This document shows, in pieces, positions 20,292 to 34,309 of a stretch of 64,000 nucleotides of DNA. The DNA lies in contig JALIRH010000098.1 in the NCBI GenBank assembly GCA_023055505.1, forward strand, positions 1 to 64,000, read 5' to 3'. Every line of letters begins with the position of its first letter. Within the stretch, counting starts at the first letter, position 1. The stretch is from Callipepla californica brunnescens (Eukaryota > Chordata > Aves > Galliformes > Odontophoridae). Both the position numbers and the translations under genes were made by a program. The notes below the pieces were generated by a model. The model was given only the letters and a program-made list of their open reading frames with translations. It ran no database searches and was not told the origin of the DNA.

Positions 20292-21960
20292 GGGTCCTAA
20301 AACTAAAGAGAACCCTACCCCTTCCACTAAACCTTCATCTACATCCCTAACCCTTACCCTAAACCTAAATCTACACCAAAACCTAACCCTAACCCTAACA
20401 TGTCTTCTAACTGTAAAACTAACGCTTCACCTAACCCGAACTGAAACCCCAGGACTAAACCTTACCTAACACCTAGCTATATTCCTAACCCTATCCTGAA
20501 ACCTAACGTTAACCCTAACCCTAAAAACAACTTGGAACCAAACCCTAACCCTAACCTAACCCTTATCAGAACCCTAAATCTAATCCTAACCGTTACCTTA
20601 ATTTAACTCCAATTCTACCTGAAATCTAAATGGGACCTTAAAACCAACCCCAAATTTAAGCCCAACCCTAAGCCTAACACAAAGCATTAGATTACCACAG
20701 CCATCACCTAACTTCTAACCCTGACCCTAACACTAATACTAAACCAAAACAGATTCCAAATACTAACCCAATTCCTATTCTGAAACCCAAAACTATTCCA
20801 AAAACAAACCCAAGGCCTAACCTTTCTCTCACTCTAACAATCAAAGAAAACCTATTCCTAAACCTAATCCTAAATCTAGTCCTAATCCTAACCCTCACCC
20901 TTAATCTAACCCTGTCAACGGTTTACCGGGCTGGATCGGCCCGGTTCCGTGACGATTGCTGCGGGGACCCACGGACCCACGCCCCAGGAAAGGGCAAGGA
21001 AAAAGGGAAAAGGGAAAAGGGAGATGGGCCTAGAAACAAAACAGCGGCAACGATCTGAGGAGGAAAGCTAATTTACTAAATAAGATATTAGAAAACAAAA
21101 TAACACAATATAATACAATGTAATTGGAATTGAGGCTAATGAATCAAACAAAATGAGCAAGAGAGAGTGTCCGATAAACCGAAGGCCTTACGCTAACGCT
21201 GAAGGCGATACGGCAGCGAGCACCCACTGCTGAGTCGATCCCGAAGGAAAGAGAGTGTCCCGTGACCGCTGAGGGTTTTTATCTGTTCCCTCTGAGCGGA
21301 AAACACGTAAAAATACAAAGCATCGCAAAGTCCTCTGGGGAATGTAGTGCTTCTTCTCTTCTCAGACAGGTATACCTGGAATTATCAATGATCTATGGAG
21401 CTGGAGTATTAGCTCTTCAACTCCTAATGCAATACATGATGTTATGATGTGGAATACCAGTACCAAAAAATCATAAAACCATGACAAACCCCAACCCCCA
21501 CCCAGAAGCTAACACTTAGCATTGTACAATACCTAAACGTACCCCTAATCCTTATCACTAAACCTAAAAGGAACCTGAAACATAGTGCTAAATCTGACCC
21601 GAACCCTAACCCTAAACTTCATCCTATTCCCAAACCTCGCCCTATTCAGAACCCTATTCCTAACCCGAACACTAACCCTTACTCTATTACTAACTTGAAG
21701 ACTAACCCTAACAATGAACCAATTCCTAAACCTTCTCCTTCCTCCAAATTGATTCCTAACACTAACCCTAACCCTAATCAAACCCGAACCCTATTCTTAA
21801 CCCTAAATCTAACCGTATCCCAATCCCTAACTCTTACCATAACCCTAACCCTAAGTCTTACTCTATCACTAACCCTAACCCTACATTAACCCTATCCTAA
21901 CCCTAACCATAACCCTAACCTAAACCTAATCCCAATCCTAACCCTAACCCTACCCTAACC
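20292..21960 (-). repeat. Diverged macrosatellite fragment interrupted by an LTR
   Basis: Homology to unit 1 begins at GGTCCTAAAACTAAAGAG (unit position 1856) and follows the same order to about unit position 2935. It keeps the 18-bp segment that unit 2 lacks. It differs from units 1-2 by many substitutions, so it is an older or non-homogenised copy. A solo LTR (20913-21486) splits it. The continuation resumes at CCAACCCCCACCCAGAAG. Confidence 0.9.
20913..21486 (-). mobile_element. Solo LTR of the ERVL-like family
   Basis: 574 bp bounded by TGTCA…TGACA and flanked by a 5-bp target duplication AACCC (20908-20912 and 21487-21491). The empty site is preserved in macrosatellite units 1 and 2, giving unambiguous boundaries. 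It is homologous along most of its length to the LTR at 50993-51529 (shared CAAAACAGCGGCAACGATCTG, CCGAAGGCCTTACGCTAACG and GAATACCAGTACCAAAAAAT words) and has the same orientation as that minus-strand provirus. It contains no internal sequence, so it is the product of LTR-LTR recombination. Confidence 0.95.
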
Positions 21961-24900
21961 ACTAACACTAATCCCCTAAAACTTATCACAACCCTAACCC
22001 TGAACCCTAACACTACCCTAACCCTGAACCTAACCCTAATCCTACCCTAACACCAACCCTCACCCTAACCCTAACCCTAACCCCTAACCCTAACACTAAT
22101 CCCCTAACTCTAACCCCCTAACCCTAACCCTAACCTAACCCTTACCCCAACCCTAACCCCTAACCATACCCTAACCCTAACCCTAAACCCTAACACTACC
22201 CTAACCCTGAACCTAACCCTAATCCTACCCTAACACCAACCCTCACCCTAACCCTTACCCAAACCCTAAACGTACCCTAACCCTAACACTAACCCTACCC
22301 TAACTCTAACCCTACCCTAACCCTACCCTAACTCTTACCCTATCCCTAACCCTAACCCCTAACCCTAATACTGACCCTAACCCCTAACCCTAACCCTTAC
22401 CGTAAATTCTAATCCAACCCTAACCCTTACCCTAACCCCTAACCCTACCCTAACCCTACACTAACCCTCAAATCTAACCCTAATTCTACCCTAACCCTAA
22501 CCCTACCCTTAACCCTGACCCTAACCATACCCTAACCCTTACCTAACCCTAACTCTACCCTAATCCTTAACCCTAAACCTACCCTAACATTTACCCTAAC
22601 CCCTAACCCTTACCCTAACCCCTACCTAACCATAACTCTAACATTAACCCTAACCCTACCCTAACACCTAACCCTACCCTAACCCTGTGCTAACCCTAAC
22701 CCTGACCCTGACTCAAACCCTACCCTTAACCCTGACCCTGACCCTAACCCTACCCTAACCCTTACCTACCCCTAAGCCATAACCCTAACCCTAACACTAA
22801 CCCTAACCCAACCCTAACCCTACCCTAACATTTACCCTAACCCCTAACCCTTACCTAACCATAACCCTAACACTAACCCTAAACCTAACCTAACCCTACC
22901 CTAACCGTGACCCTAACCCCTATCCCCAACCCGTAAGCCCAAACCCTAACCCTGTCCCTAACCCCAACCCTACCCTAACCCTAACCCCAACCCTACCCTA
23001 ACCCTAACCCTGCCCCTAACCCTAACACTAACCCCTAACCCTACCCGAGCCCTAACCCCTAACCTTAACCCTAACCCCTAACCCATACCCTACCCTAACA
23101 CTACCCTACCCTTACCATAAACCTACCCTAACTCTACCCTTACCCTAACCCTACCCTAACCCTAACTCTAACCCTACCCTAACTCTAACCCTATCCATAA
23201 CCCTAACCCTACCATAACCCTATTGATGGACCCTAACCCTACCCTAACCATAACCCCTTACCCTAACACCTAACCCTAACCCTAAACCCTAAACCTTGCC
23301 TAACCCTATTGATGGACCCTAACCATAACACTAACCCTACCCGTAATCCTACCCCTAACCCTTACCCAACCCTAACCCTAACCCTAATCCAACCTAACCC
23401 TAACCCTAACCCTAACACTAACCCTACCCCTACACATACACCTAACCCTAACCCCTAACCCTAAACCCTAACCCTATTGATGGACCCTAACCGTAACCGG
23501 AACCCTAACCCTAACTTTACCCTAACCCTACCCGTAACCCTACCCCTAACTCTTACCCTATTCTAACCCTAACCCTAACCCTAACCCTACCCTAACCCTA
23601 ACTCCTAACACCTTAACCCTAATCCTAACCCCTAACCCTTACCCTACCCTAACCCTACCCCTACCCTACCCTAACACTAACCCCTAACCTTAACCCCTAA
23701 CCCTAACCCTACCCTAACCCTAAACCTACACCCTAACCCTAACACAAACCCTACCCTAACCCTATCCTAACCCTACCCTAATCTAACCCTAACCCTATTG
23801 ATCGACCCAAAACCTAACCCTAACACTACCCTAACCCTAAAACCCTAACCCTGACTCACACCCTACCCGTAACCCTGACCCTAATACTTACCATAACCAT
23901 TATCTAACCCTAACCCTACCCTAACCTTTACCCTAACCCTAACCCTTACTTAACCATAACCCTACCCTAACACTAACCCTAACCCTACCATAAACCCTAA
24001 CCCTTACCCTACCCTAACCCTTACCCTTACCCTAACCCTACCCTAATCCTAACCCCTAACCCCAACCCCTAAGCCCTTATCCTGACCCTAACCCTTACCC
24101 CACCCTAACCCTAAACCCAACCCTACCCTAGCCCTAAACCTACCCCAGCCCTAACCCCTAACCTTAACCCTAACCACTAACCCAAACCCTACCCTAACCC
24201 TAACCCTACCCTAACCCTACCCTAACTCTAACCCTAACGCTTACCATAACCCTAACCCTAAACCTTACCCTAACACTAACCCTACCCTAACCCTAACCCT
24301 GACACTGACCCTAACCCCTAACCCTAACCCTTACCGTAACCTCTAATCCAAACCTAACCCTAACCCTACCCTTACCTTAACCCTACCCATACCCCTACCC
24401 TTACCCCTACCCCTACCCTAACCCCTAACCCTTACCCTAACCATACTATAAGCCTAACCCTGACCCTAACACTGACCCTAACCCTAACCCTTACCCTAAC
24501 CCTTACCTTTCCCTAACTCTTACCCTAACCCTACCCTAACCCTTACCATAAACCTAATCCTAACCCCTACCCTAACATTAACCCTACACTAACCCTGACC
24601 CAAACACCTAACCCTAACCTAACACTAGCCCTACCCTAACCCTAACCCCAACCCTATCCTTAACCCTAACCCTAACCCTAACTCCTAACCCTACTCTAAC
24701 CCTAAACCTTAACCTAACCGTAACCCCTGACCATACCCTAACCCCTAACCCTAACCCTACCCATACCCCTACCCCTACACTAACCCAACCCCTAACCCTA
24801 GCCCTACCCTAACCCCTAAACCTAACCCTAACCCTAAACCTTAACCCTACCCTAACCCTACCCTAAACCTAACCCTAACCTTAAACCCTAACCCTAACCC

Positions 24901-27900
24901 ACCAGATCCCTAACCCTAACTCTAACCCTAACCCTACTGATTCCTTACCCTAACCCTACCCTAACTCTAACCTAACCCTAACCCTATTCCTAACCCCAAC
25001 TTTAACCCTACCCTAACCCTAACCCTTAACCCTACCCTAACCCTTATCCTAACCGTAACCCCTGACTCTACCCTAACCCCTAACCCTAACCCTACCCTAA
25101 TCCCAACCCAACCCTAACACTAACCCTACCCTAACCCTTACCCTAACATTGACCCTAACCCTGACCCTTACCTATCCCTAACCCTTACCCTAACACTAAC
25201 CCTAACCCTGCCCTAACCCTTACCATAACCCTAACCCTAACCCTAGCCCTACCCTAACCCCAATCCTATCCCTAACCCTACCCTTACCCTAACCTTAACC
25301 CTAACTCTGCCCTAACCCTTACCATAACCCTAACCCTAACCCTACCCCTACCCTAACCCTACCCTAACCCTAACCCCAACCCTATCCCTAACCCTACCCT
25401 TACCCTAACCTTAACCCTAACCCCTAACCCTTATCCTAACCTAAACCCCTGACGCTACCCTAACCCCTAACCCTAACCCTACCCTAACCCTAACCCAACC
25501 CTAACCCTACCCTAACCCTTACCCTAAACCAAACCCTACCCTAACTCTAACCCTAACCCTTACCCTGACCCTAACCCCTAACCCTAACCCTTACAGTAAC
25601 CCCTAACCCTACCCTAACCCTAACCCCTAACCTTAACCCCTAACCCTAAACCCTAACCCTAACCCTACACTAACCCTAATCTAAACTAACCCTAACCCTA
25701 TTGATGGACCCAAAACCTAACCCTAACCCTACACTAACCATAACACTTAACCTAACCGTACCCTAACCCTAACCCTGACCCTAACCCTGACTCAAACCCT
25801 ACCCTTAACCCTGACCCTAACCCTACCCTAACCCTTACCTAACCCTAACCCTACCCTAACCCTAACACTACCCTAACATTTATCCTAACCCCTAACCCTT
25901 ACCTAACCATAACCCTAACACTAAAACTAACCCTACTCTAACCCCTAACCCTACCCTAACCCTTACCCTAACACTAACCCTAAACCTACCCTAACCGTGA
26001 CCCTAACCCCTAACCCCAACCCCAAAGCCCTAACCCTAACCCTGCCCCTAACCCCAACCCAACCCTAACCCTAACCCCAACCCTACCCTAACCCTAACAC
26101 TAACCCCTAACCCTACCCTAGCCCTAACTCCTAACCCCTAATTTTAACCCTAACACTAACCCTAGCCCTACCCTAACCCTAACCCTACCCCTTACACTAA
26201 CCATACCCTAACCCTAAAACTGACCCTACACCATCCCTGACCCTAACCCTAACCCTTACCCTAACCCTTACCTATCCCTAACCCTACTCTAACCCTTAAC
26301 CCTAACCCTACCCTAACCCTTACCCATACCCCTACCCCTAACCCCTAAATCTAGCCCTACCCTAAGCCTAACCCTACCCTATCCCTAACCCTTACCCTAA
26401 CCATTACCTATCCCTAACCCTACCCTAACCCTAACCATACCCCTACCCCTAACCCCTACATCTAGCCCTACCCTAACCCTAACACTACCCTATCCCTAAC
26501 CCTTACCCTAACCCTTACCTATCCCTAACCCTACCCTAACCCTACCCCTAACCCTACCCTAACCCTGACTCAAACCCTACCCTTAACCGTGACCCTGACC
26601 CTAACCCTACCCTAACCCTTACCTACCCCTAACCCATAACCCTAACCCTAACCCTACCCTAACATTTACCCTAACCCTTACCTAAAAATAACACTAACAC
26701 TAACCCTAAACCTAACCTAACCCTACCCTAACCGTGACCCTAACCCCTATCCCCAACCCGTAAGCCCAAACCCTAACCCTGTCCCTAACCCCAACCCTAC
26801 CCTAACCCTAACCACAACCCTACCCTAACCCTAAACCTAACACTAACCCCTAACCCTACCCAAGCCCTAATCCCTAACCCATACCCTACCCTAACACTAC
26901 CCTACCCTTACCCTAAACCTACTCTATCTCTACCCTTACCCTAACCCTACCCTAAACCTAACTATAACCCTACCCTAACTCTAACCCTAACCCTAACTCT
27001 TACCCTATCCCTAACCCTAACCCCTAACCCTGACACTGACCCTAACCACTAAACCTAACCCTTACCGTAAATTCTAATCCAACCCTAACCCTAACCCTAC
27101 CCTAACCCTACCCATACCCCTACCCCTAACCCTAACCTAACCCTAACACTACCCTAACCCTAACCCCTAACCCTAACCCCTAACCGTAGCCCTACCCTAA
27201 CCCTACCCCTCACCCTAACCCTAACACTACCCTAACCCTAACCCCTAACCCTAACCGTAGCCCTACCCTAACCCTACCCCTCACCCTAACCCTATCCCTT
27301 ACCCTAACCCTTACCTATCCCTAACCCTAACCCTAAACCTTAACCCTACCCTAACCCTACCCTAAACCTAACCCTAACCTTAAACCCTAACCCCAACCCA
27401 CCAGATCCCTAAAACTAACTCTAACCCTAACCCTACTGATTCCTTAACATAACCCTACCCTAACCCTAACCCTACCCTAAACTTAACCCCTAACCCTAAC
27501 CCTTACCCTAACCCTAACATTGACCCTATCCCTGACCCTAACCCCTAACCCTAACCCTTACCGTAACCCCTAACCCTAAACCCTAACCCTAACACTAACC
27601 CTACACTAACCCTAATCTAAACTAACCCTAACCCTAAACTAACCCTAATCTAAACTAACCCTAACCCTATTGATGGACCCAAAACCTAACCCTAACCCTA
27701 CCCTAACCCTAACACTTACCCTAACCGTACCCTAACCCTAACCCTGACCCTAACCCTGACTCAAACCCAACCCTTAACCCTGACCCTAACCCTACCCTAA
27801 CCCTCACTCAAACCCTACCCTTAACCCTGACCCTGACCCTGACCCTAACCCTACCCTAACCCTTACCTATCTCTAACCCTACCCTAACCCTAACCCTAAC

Positions 27901-30889
27901 CCTACCCTAACCCTCCAATCTAACCCTAATTCTACTCTAACCCTTACCCCTAACCCTAACCCTACCCTAACCCTAAACCCTAATCCTACCATAACCCTAT
28001 TGATGGACCCTAATTCTACCTTAACCCTAACCCCTAACCCTAACACTAACCCTACACTAACCCTAATCTAAACTAACCCTAACCCTATTGATGGACCCAA
28101 AACCTAACCCTAACCCTACCCTAACCATAACACTTAACCTAACCGTACCCTAACCCTAACCCTGACCCTAACCCTGACTCAAACCCTACCCTTAACCCTG
28201 ACCCTAACCCTACCCTAACCCTTACCTAACCCTAACCCTACCCTAACCCTAACATTTACCCTAACCCCTAACCCTTACCCTAACCCTTACCTAACCATAA
28301 CCCTAACACTAAAACTAACCCTACTCTAACCCCTAACCCTACCCTAACCCTTACCCTAACACTAACCCTAACCCTACCCTAACCCTAACCCCTAACCCTA
28401 CCCTAACCCTAACCCTGACTCAAACCCTACCCTTAACCCCGACCCTAACCCTACCCTAACCCTTACCCTAACACTACCCTAACATTTACCCTAATCTTTA
28501 AACCTTACCTAACCATAACACTAATACTAAAACTAACCCTACCCTAACCCCTAACCCTACCCTAATTCTTTCCCTAACACTAACCCTAACCCTGCACTAA
28601 CCGTGACCCTAACCCCCAACCCCAACCCCTAAGCCCTAACCCTGCCCCTAACCCAACCGATACCCTAACCCTAACCCTGCCCCTAACCCTAACACTAACC
28701 CCTAACCCTACCCTAGCCCTAACCCCTAACCCCTAATTTTAACCCTAACCATTAACCCTAGCCCTACCCTAACCCTGCCCTAACCCTAACCATACCCTAA
28801 CCCTAACACTGACCCTAACCCTATCCCTGACCCTAACCCTTACCTATCCCTAACCCTACCCTAACCCTTAACCCTAACCCTACTCTAACACTTACCCTAA
28901 CCCCTAACCCTAACCCTATCCCTTACCTAACCCTATCCCTACACTAACCCTCAAATCTAACCCTAATTCTACCCTAACCCTAACCCCACCCTAAACCTAA
29001 CCCTGACTCAAACCCTACCCTTAACCCTGACCCTAACCCTACCCTTACCCTTACCTAACCCTAACCCTACCCTAACCCTAACACTACCCTAAAATTTACC
29101 CTAACCCCTAACCCTTACCTAACCATAACACTAACACTAAAACTAACCCTACCCTAACCCCTAACCCTACCCTAACCCTTACCCTAACACTAACCCTAAC
29201 CCTGCACTAACCGTGACCCTAACCCCTAACCCCAACCCCTAAGCCCTAACCCTAACCCTGCCCCTAACCCCAACCCTACCCTAACCCTAACCCTGCCCCA
29301 AACCCTCACACTAACCCCTAACCCTACCCTAGCCCTAACCCCTAACCCCTAATTTTAACCCTAACCCTTAACCCTAGCCCTACCCTAACCTTGCCCTAAC
29401 CCTAACCATACCCTAACCCTAACACTGACCCTAACACTATCCCTGACCCTAACCCTTACCTATCCCTAACCCTACCCTAACCCTACCCTAACACCTAATC
29501 CTAACCCTATCCCTTACCTAACCCTAACCCTACACTAACCCTCAAATCTAACCCTAATTCTACCCCAACTCTAACCCCTAACCCTACCCTAACCCTAACC
29601 CTACCCTGCCCCTGACTCAAACCCTACCCTTAACCCTCCTTAACCCTACCCTAACCCTTACCTAACCCTAACCCTACCCTAACCCTTAACCCTAACCCTA
29701 CCCTAACATTTACCCTAACCCCTAACCATAACCCTAACACTAACCCTAACCCTAACCTTACCCTACCCTAACCGTGACCCTAACCCCTAACCCCAACCCA
29801 TAAGCCCTAACCCCAAACCCTTACCTAACCCAAACCCTACCCTAATCCTAAGCCTAACCCTGCCCCTAACCCTAACACAAACCCCTAACCCTACCCTAGC
29901 CCTACCCTAGACCTAACCCTACCCTAACCCTAACCCCTAACCCCTAACCCAAACCCTAACCTTACCCTAAACCTACCCTAACCCTACCCTTACCCTAACT
30001 CTAACCCTAACACTAACCCTACCCTAACTCTTACCCTATCCCTAACGCTAAGCCCTAACCCTGACACTGACCCTAACTCCTAACCCTAACCCTTACCGAA
30101 AATTCTAATCCAACCCTAACCCTAACCCTACCCTAACCCTACCCATACCCCTACCCCTACACTAACCCTTACCCTAACCCTTACCTATCCCTAACCCTAG
30201 CCCTACCCTAACCCTAACCCTTACCCTATCCCTAACCCTAACCCTTACCCTAACCCTTACCTATCTCTAACCCTACCCTAACCCTTAACCCTAACCCTTA
30301 ACCCTAACCCTTAACCCTAACCCTACCCTAACCCTCCAATCTAACCCTAATTCTACTCTAACCCTAACCCTACCCTAACCCTAAACCCTAACCCTACCAT
30401 ATCCCTATTGATGGACCCTAGTTCTACCCTAACCCTAACCCCTAACCCTAACACCTAACCCTAACACCTAACCCTTTGCTAACCCTATTGATGGACCCTA
30501 ACTGTAACACTAACCCTACCCGTAATCCTACCCCTAACCCTTACCCAACCCTAACCCTAACCCTTACCCTACCCTAACCCTAACCCTTACCCTAAACCTA
30601 ACCCTACCCTAATTCTAACCCTAACCCTGACCCTATCCCTAAACCTAACCCCTGACCCTAACCCCTAACCTTAACCCCTAACCCTAACCCTACCCTTACC
30701 CTAACCCTACACCCTAACCCTAAACCCTACCCTAACCTAACCCTAACCCTACCCTAACCCTAAAACCCTAACCCTACCTCACACCCTACCCTTAACCCTG
30801 ACCCTAATACTTACCCTAACCATTATCTAACCCTAACCCTACCCCATCCCTACCCTACCCCTTAAACCCAACCCTAACCCTACCCTAAC
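21961..30889 (-). repeat. Degenerate telomere-derived (CCCTAA) array
   Basis: About 8.9 kb of CCCTAA/CCCTAC/CCCCTAA variants without a uniform period. A non-telomeric landmark TATTGATGGACCC (one GATCGACCC variant) recurs about ten times (near 23221, 23308, 23474, 23797, 25699, 27668, 28003, 28087, 30407, 30487). Longer blocks are also duplicated, for example the segment with CCCCAACCCGTAAGCCC (22925 and 26750) and that with CCACCAGATCCCTAA (24900 and 27400). No coding region. Confidence 0.95.
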
Positions 30890-32281
30890 GGTGTCAGAAT
30901 GTGACAGTCACAATATCAAAGTATCACAATGTCAGAATGTCAGTGTCACAAGGTTAGAATTTCACAATGCCAAAATATCACAATGTGAGAATCTAAAAAT
31001 GTCACAGTGTCAGAATGTCACAATGCAAAAATGAAAGACTGTCACAATACCAGAAGGTAAAAATTTCACAGTCAGAATATTACAGTGTCACAATGTCAGA
31101 AGGTCGCATTTTCAGAATGTCAGTACGTGAGGATGTCAGAACGTCACAATGTCACAAAGTGAGAATATGAGAATGTCAGAATAACAGAATGTCAGAATGT
31201 GAGAACGAAATGATGTCAGAATGTGATTATGTGAGAATGTCCGAATTTCAGAATGTCAGAATGTCACAACGTCAGAATGCAAGAATATCAGAATGTCCTA
31301 AGTTGAGAATGTCACAATGTATCTGAATAGAAGAATGTAACATTGGCACAATCTCAGAATGTAACAAAGACATCACATCATAATGTCAGAATGTCAGAAT
31401 TTCACAACTTCACAATGTCACAATGAGAGAATTTCAGAACGCAGCAATGTAACAATCTGAGAATGTCACAATATCAGATTGTCAGAATGTCAGAATGACA
31501 AAATGTGAGAATATCACAATATCACTATGCCAGATTCCCAAAATGCCACGATGTCACAATCTCAGAATGTCAGAATCACAGAATTTGACACTGCGAGAAT
31601 ATCACAAAGTCACAAAGCCACAATGTCATAATATCACAATATCACAATGTCAGAATGTCACTATGGCAGATTGTCAGAATGCCAGAACATCAGAAGGTGA
31701 GAATATAAGAATGTCAGAATGTCACAATGTCACAATGAGAGAATATTAGAATGTCACAATGTCAACATGTCAGAATGTGAGAAAGGGAGAATGTCATGAT
31801 GTCAGAATGTCTTAATGTCAGAATGTCAAATCGTCACAACCTCCCAATTAAAATTCAGGGAATATGACTGTGTGTGAAAGACAGCAACTGTTTTTGACTT
31901 TTGTTGTCTCAAAGCTTGCTTCATGAGGTCTTTCTGGCTAGAAGACTCTAATTGACAACTGCTTGGAGAAGCTGATCATCACAAAGGACAATAATACTTG
32001 TATGGCACCGAAAGTACTACTCCTGTTGATTTATCTGTTGGGCCAGATGTCTTGGGTGGGCACAAATCAAACTAATGCCAGAACACGGAGGCAGCTAAAG
32101 AAAGCAGGATAGACACCCTGTTGTCCCTACAAGACAAGCCTCTCTTAAAACAAAACACCCACATGAATGGTGAGGAGCTTTCCTCCTTCAAGGTTTGAAA
32201 ATTTAAAGCAAAACTGACCTTTAGGTTTAATCCCCTCGATAACCAGAGTCTGGAACGTGATGAATATGCATGTGCTATACC

Positions 32282-32289
32282 TTTAAATA
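32282..32289 (+). promoter_or_regulatory. TATA-like box in solo LTR
   Basis: TTTAAATA about 405 bp upstream of the LTR poly(A) signal, a layout consistent with U3-R organisation. Confidence 0.5.
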
Positions 32290-32687
32290 GCTATTCATTT
32301 CTCTCTTACGTGCGCATGTTTGGTGAAGCAATCCCCCATGTACCCAGCGCGCCGCTTGACAGAACTCATTGGTGTGTCGAGTTGCTCAGTTGGTTTTCTC
32401 GACACCACTAAACCAAAGACTTTGAAGAAGAGACTTTCCTGAGGGAAAAACCTCTTTGGAAGAACTCCCCTGCACAGCGCCTGCTTGCTGCAAAACTTCC
32501 CGGCTTTCTCCCATCCCCCGCGGAGACCAGACGAATTCCTGAGACCAACGGACTACGGACCTCGCCAGATCCACGGTGCTGATGCTCTCTCTTTCTCTTT
32601 CTTGCTTTCTGCCAAGTCTCTTCGCTTTTCATCTCTTTTCTATCACCCATCTTCCCTTCCCCATATCCCTAAAAAACTACTTATTGT

Positions 32688-32693
32688 AATAAA
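32688..32693 (+). promoter_or_regulatory. Poly(A) signal in solo LTR
   Basis: AATAAA about 100 bp before the LTR end, followed by a GT-rich CTGGTTGGG stretch. Confidence 0.6.
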
Positions 32694-33976
32694 CTGGTTG
32701 GGCTAAAATTTGAACCATTGCCTTTTAATCTCACCATCGGGTATACACATACATATAAAGAACCTCATCTCCCTCCTTTATTTTGGAGCGTGACACTGTG
32801 TCAAAACGTCACAATGAGAGAATATGAAAAAGTGAGAACATCACAATGACCGAATGTCAGAATGTCGCAATTAGAAAATCGGGGAATATCAAAATGTCAC
32901 AACGTCACAATGAGAGATAATAACACCAAGTGAATGACAATGTCACAGTGTCACAATGAGAGGATCTCAGAATGTCAGAACTTCAAAATGTCAAAATGTC
33001 ACAAAGTCCAAATATCACAATGACAGAATGTCAGAATGACAGATTCCCACAGTTTCAGAATGTCAGAATGTGGTAATGAGAGAAAGTCAAAATATCGGAA
33101 TGTCAGAATGTCACAAGGAGAGAATGTCAGAGTGTCACAATGCTATAATGTCAAAATGTCAGAACATCAGAAGGTCAGAATATCACAATGTCACAACGAG
33201 AGAACCTCAAAATGTCACCAAGAGAGACTGTCAAACTATCAGAATGTGAGAATGAGTGAATGTCACAATGAGAGATGGCCACAATTTTAGAATGCCAGAT
33301 TGTGAGAATGTCAGAATGTGAAAACGCCAGAATGGGAGTGAGTGAATGTCACAACATCAAAATGTCATAACGTCAGAATGTCAGAATGAACCAATGTGAG
33401 AGTGCCTGAATGTCACAGTATGAGAACGTCACAATATCACAAATCTCAGAATTTCAGTGTCAGAATGAGAGAATGTCACAATGCCACAATGAGAGAATGT
33501 CGCAATTACAGATTATTGATATATCAGAATGTCAGAATACGAGAAAGTGAGAATGTCCCAATGTCAGAATATCAGAATGAGGGAAAGAGAGAATGTCATG
33601 ATGCCAGAATGTCAAATTGTCACAAAGTCACAATATCACAATGAGAGAATATCAGAAAGTGAGAATATGCCAGTGAATGAATGACACATTGTGAGAATGT
33701 CAGAATGTCAGAACGTCAGAATATCAGAATTACAAAATCAGGGAATATGACTGTGTCACAATGTCACAAAGAGAGAATATGAAAAAGTGAGAATATCACA
33801 ACGACCGAATGTCAGAACGTGACAATGTCACAATGTCAGAATGAGGGAAAGAGAGAATGTCATGAAGTCAGAATGTCAACTTGTCACAATGCCACAATAG
33901 CACAGTAAGAGAATATCAGAAAGTGAGAATTATGACAGTGACTGAATGCCACGATGTGAGAAAGTCAGAATATTAG

Positions 33977-34309
33977 GATAGGGCAAATAACCCCCAAAAA
34001 AGCACTCCATGGAAATTGTGCGAAAGGCGGTATATTTTAGGTAGGCTTAAGAAAATGGTATACAAACAAGAAGAAAAGAGAGGAGCTCACCTTGATGATG
34101 GTCGAGGCTCGCTAATAACTCCAAAAGGGAGGGATCTCTAACAAGAGAACCTTCCCTGCTGGAGGTCAGCCCTTAAATGGGGTCTTGGCAGAGGTGGAGT
34201 CAAACTCCACCCCTTCCAATCACACTCACTTGTGCCCCTGCAGCTGACTCAGGGCTTGCCTCAGGTGATCAATCAGTGGTTCAGGCCATGATTCAACAGT
34301 TCCCATACA
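33977..34309 (-). mobile_element. Short solo LTR-like insertion (minus strand)
   Basis: 333 bp of non-minisatellite DNA flanked by ATTAG on both sides (33972-33976 and 34310-34314), i.e. a 5-bp target duplication in the AATGTCAGA array. On the minus strand it starts TGTATGGGAACTG, includes a TTTAAGGG TATA-like word and ends …GCCCTATC. The 3' end lacks the canonical CA, so the boundary or the family is less certain. No ORF. Confidence 0.7.

Larger units (their letters stand above)
31873..32795 (+). mobile_element. Solo LTR (plus strand) with 5-bp target duplication
   Basis: 923 bp starting TGTGAAAGACAGC and ending GAGCGTGACA, flanked by CTGTG on both sides (31868-31872 and 32796-32800). Related uninterrupted minisatellite at about 33739 (AATATGACTGTGTCACAA) shows the empty site. 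It contains a TATA-like TTTAAATA (32282-32289), a poly(A) signal AATAAA (32688-32693) and a pyrimidine-rich R/U5-like segment (32580-32660). The small ORFs inside on both strands are incidental. Its family is not the same as the other LTRs in the window. Confidence 0.9.
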
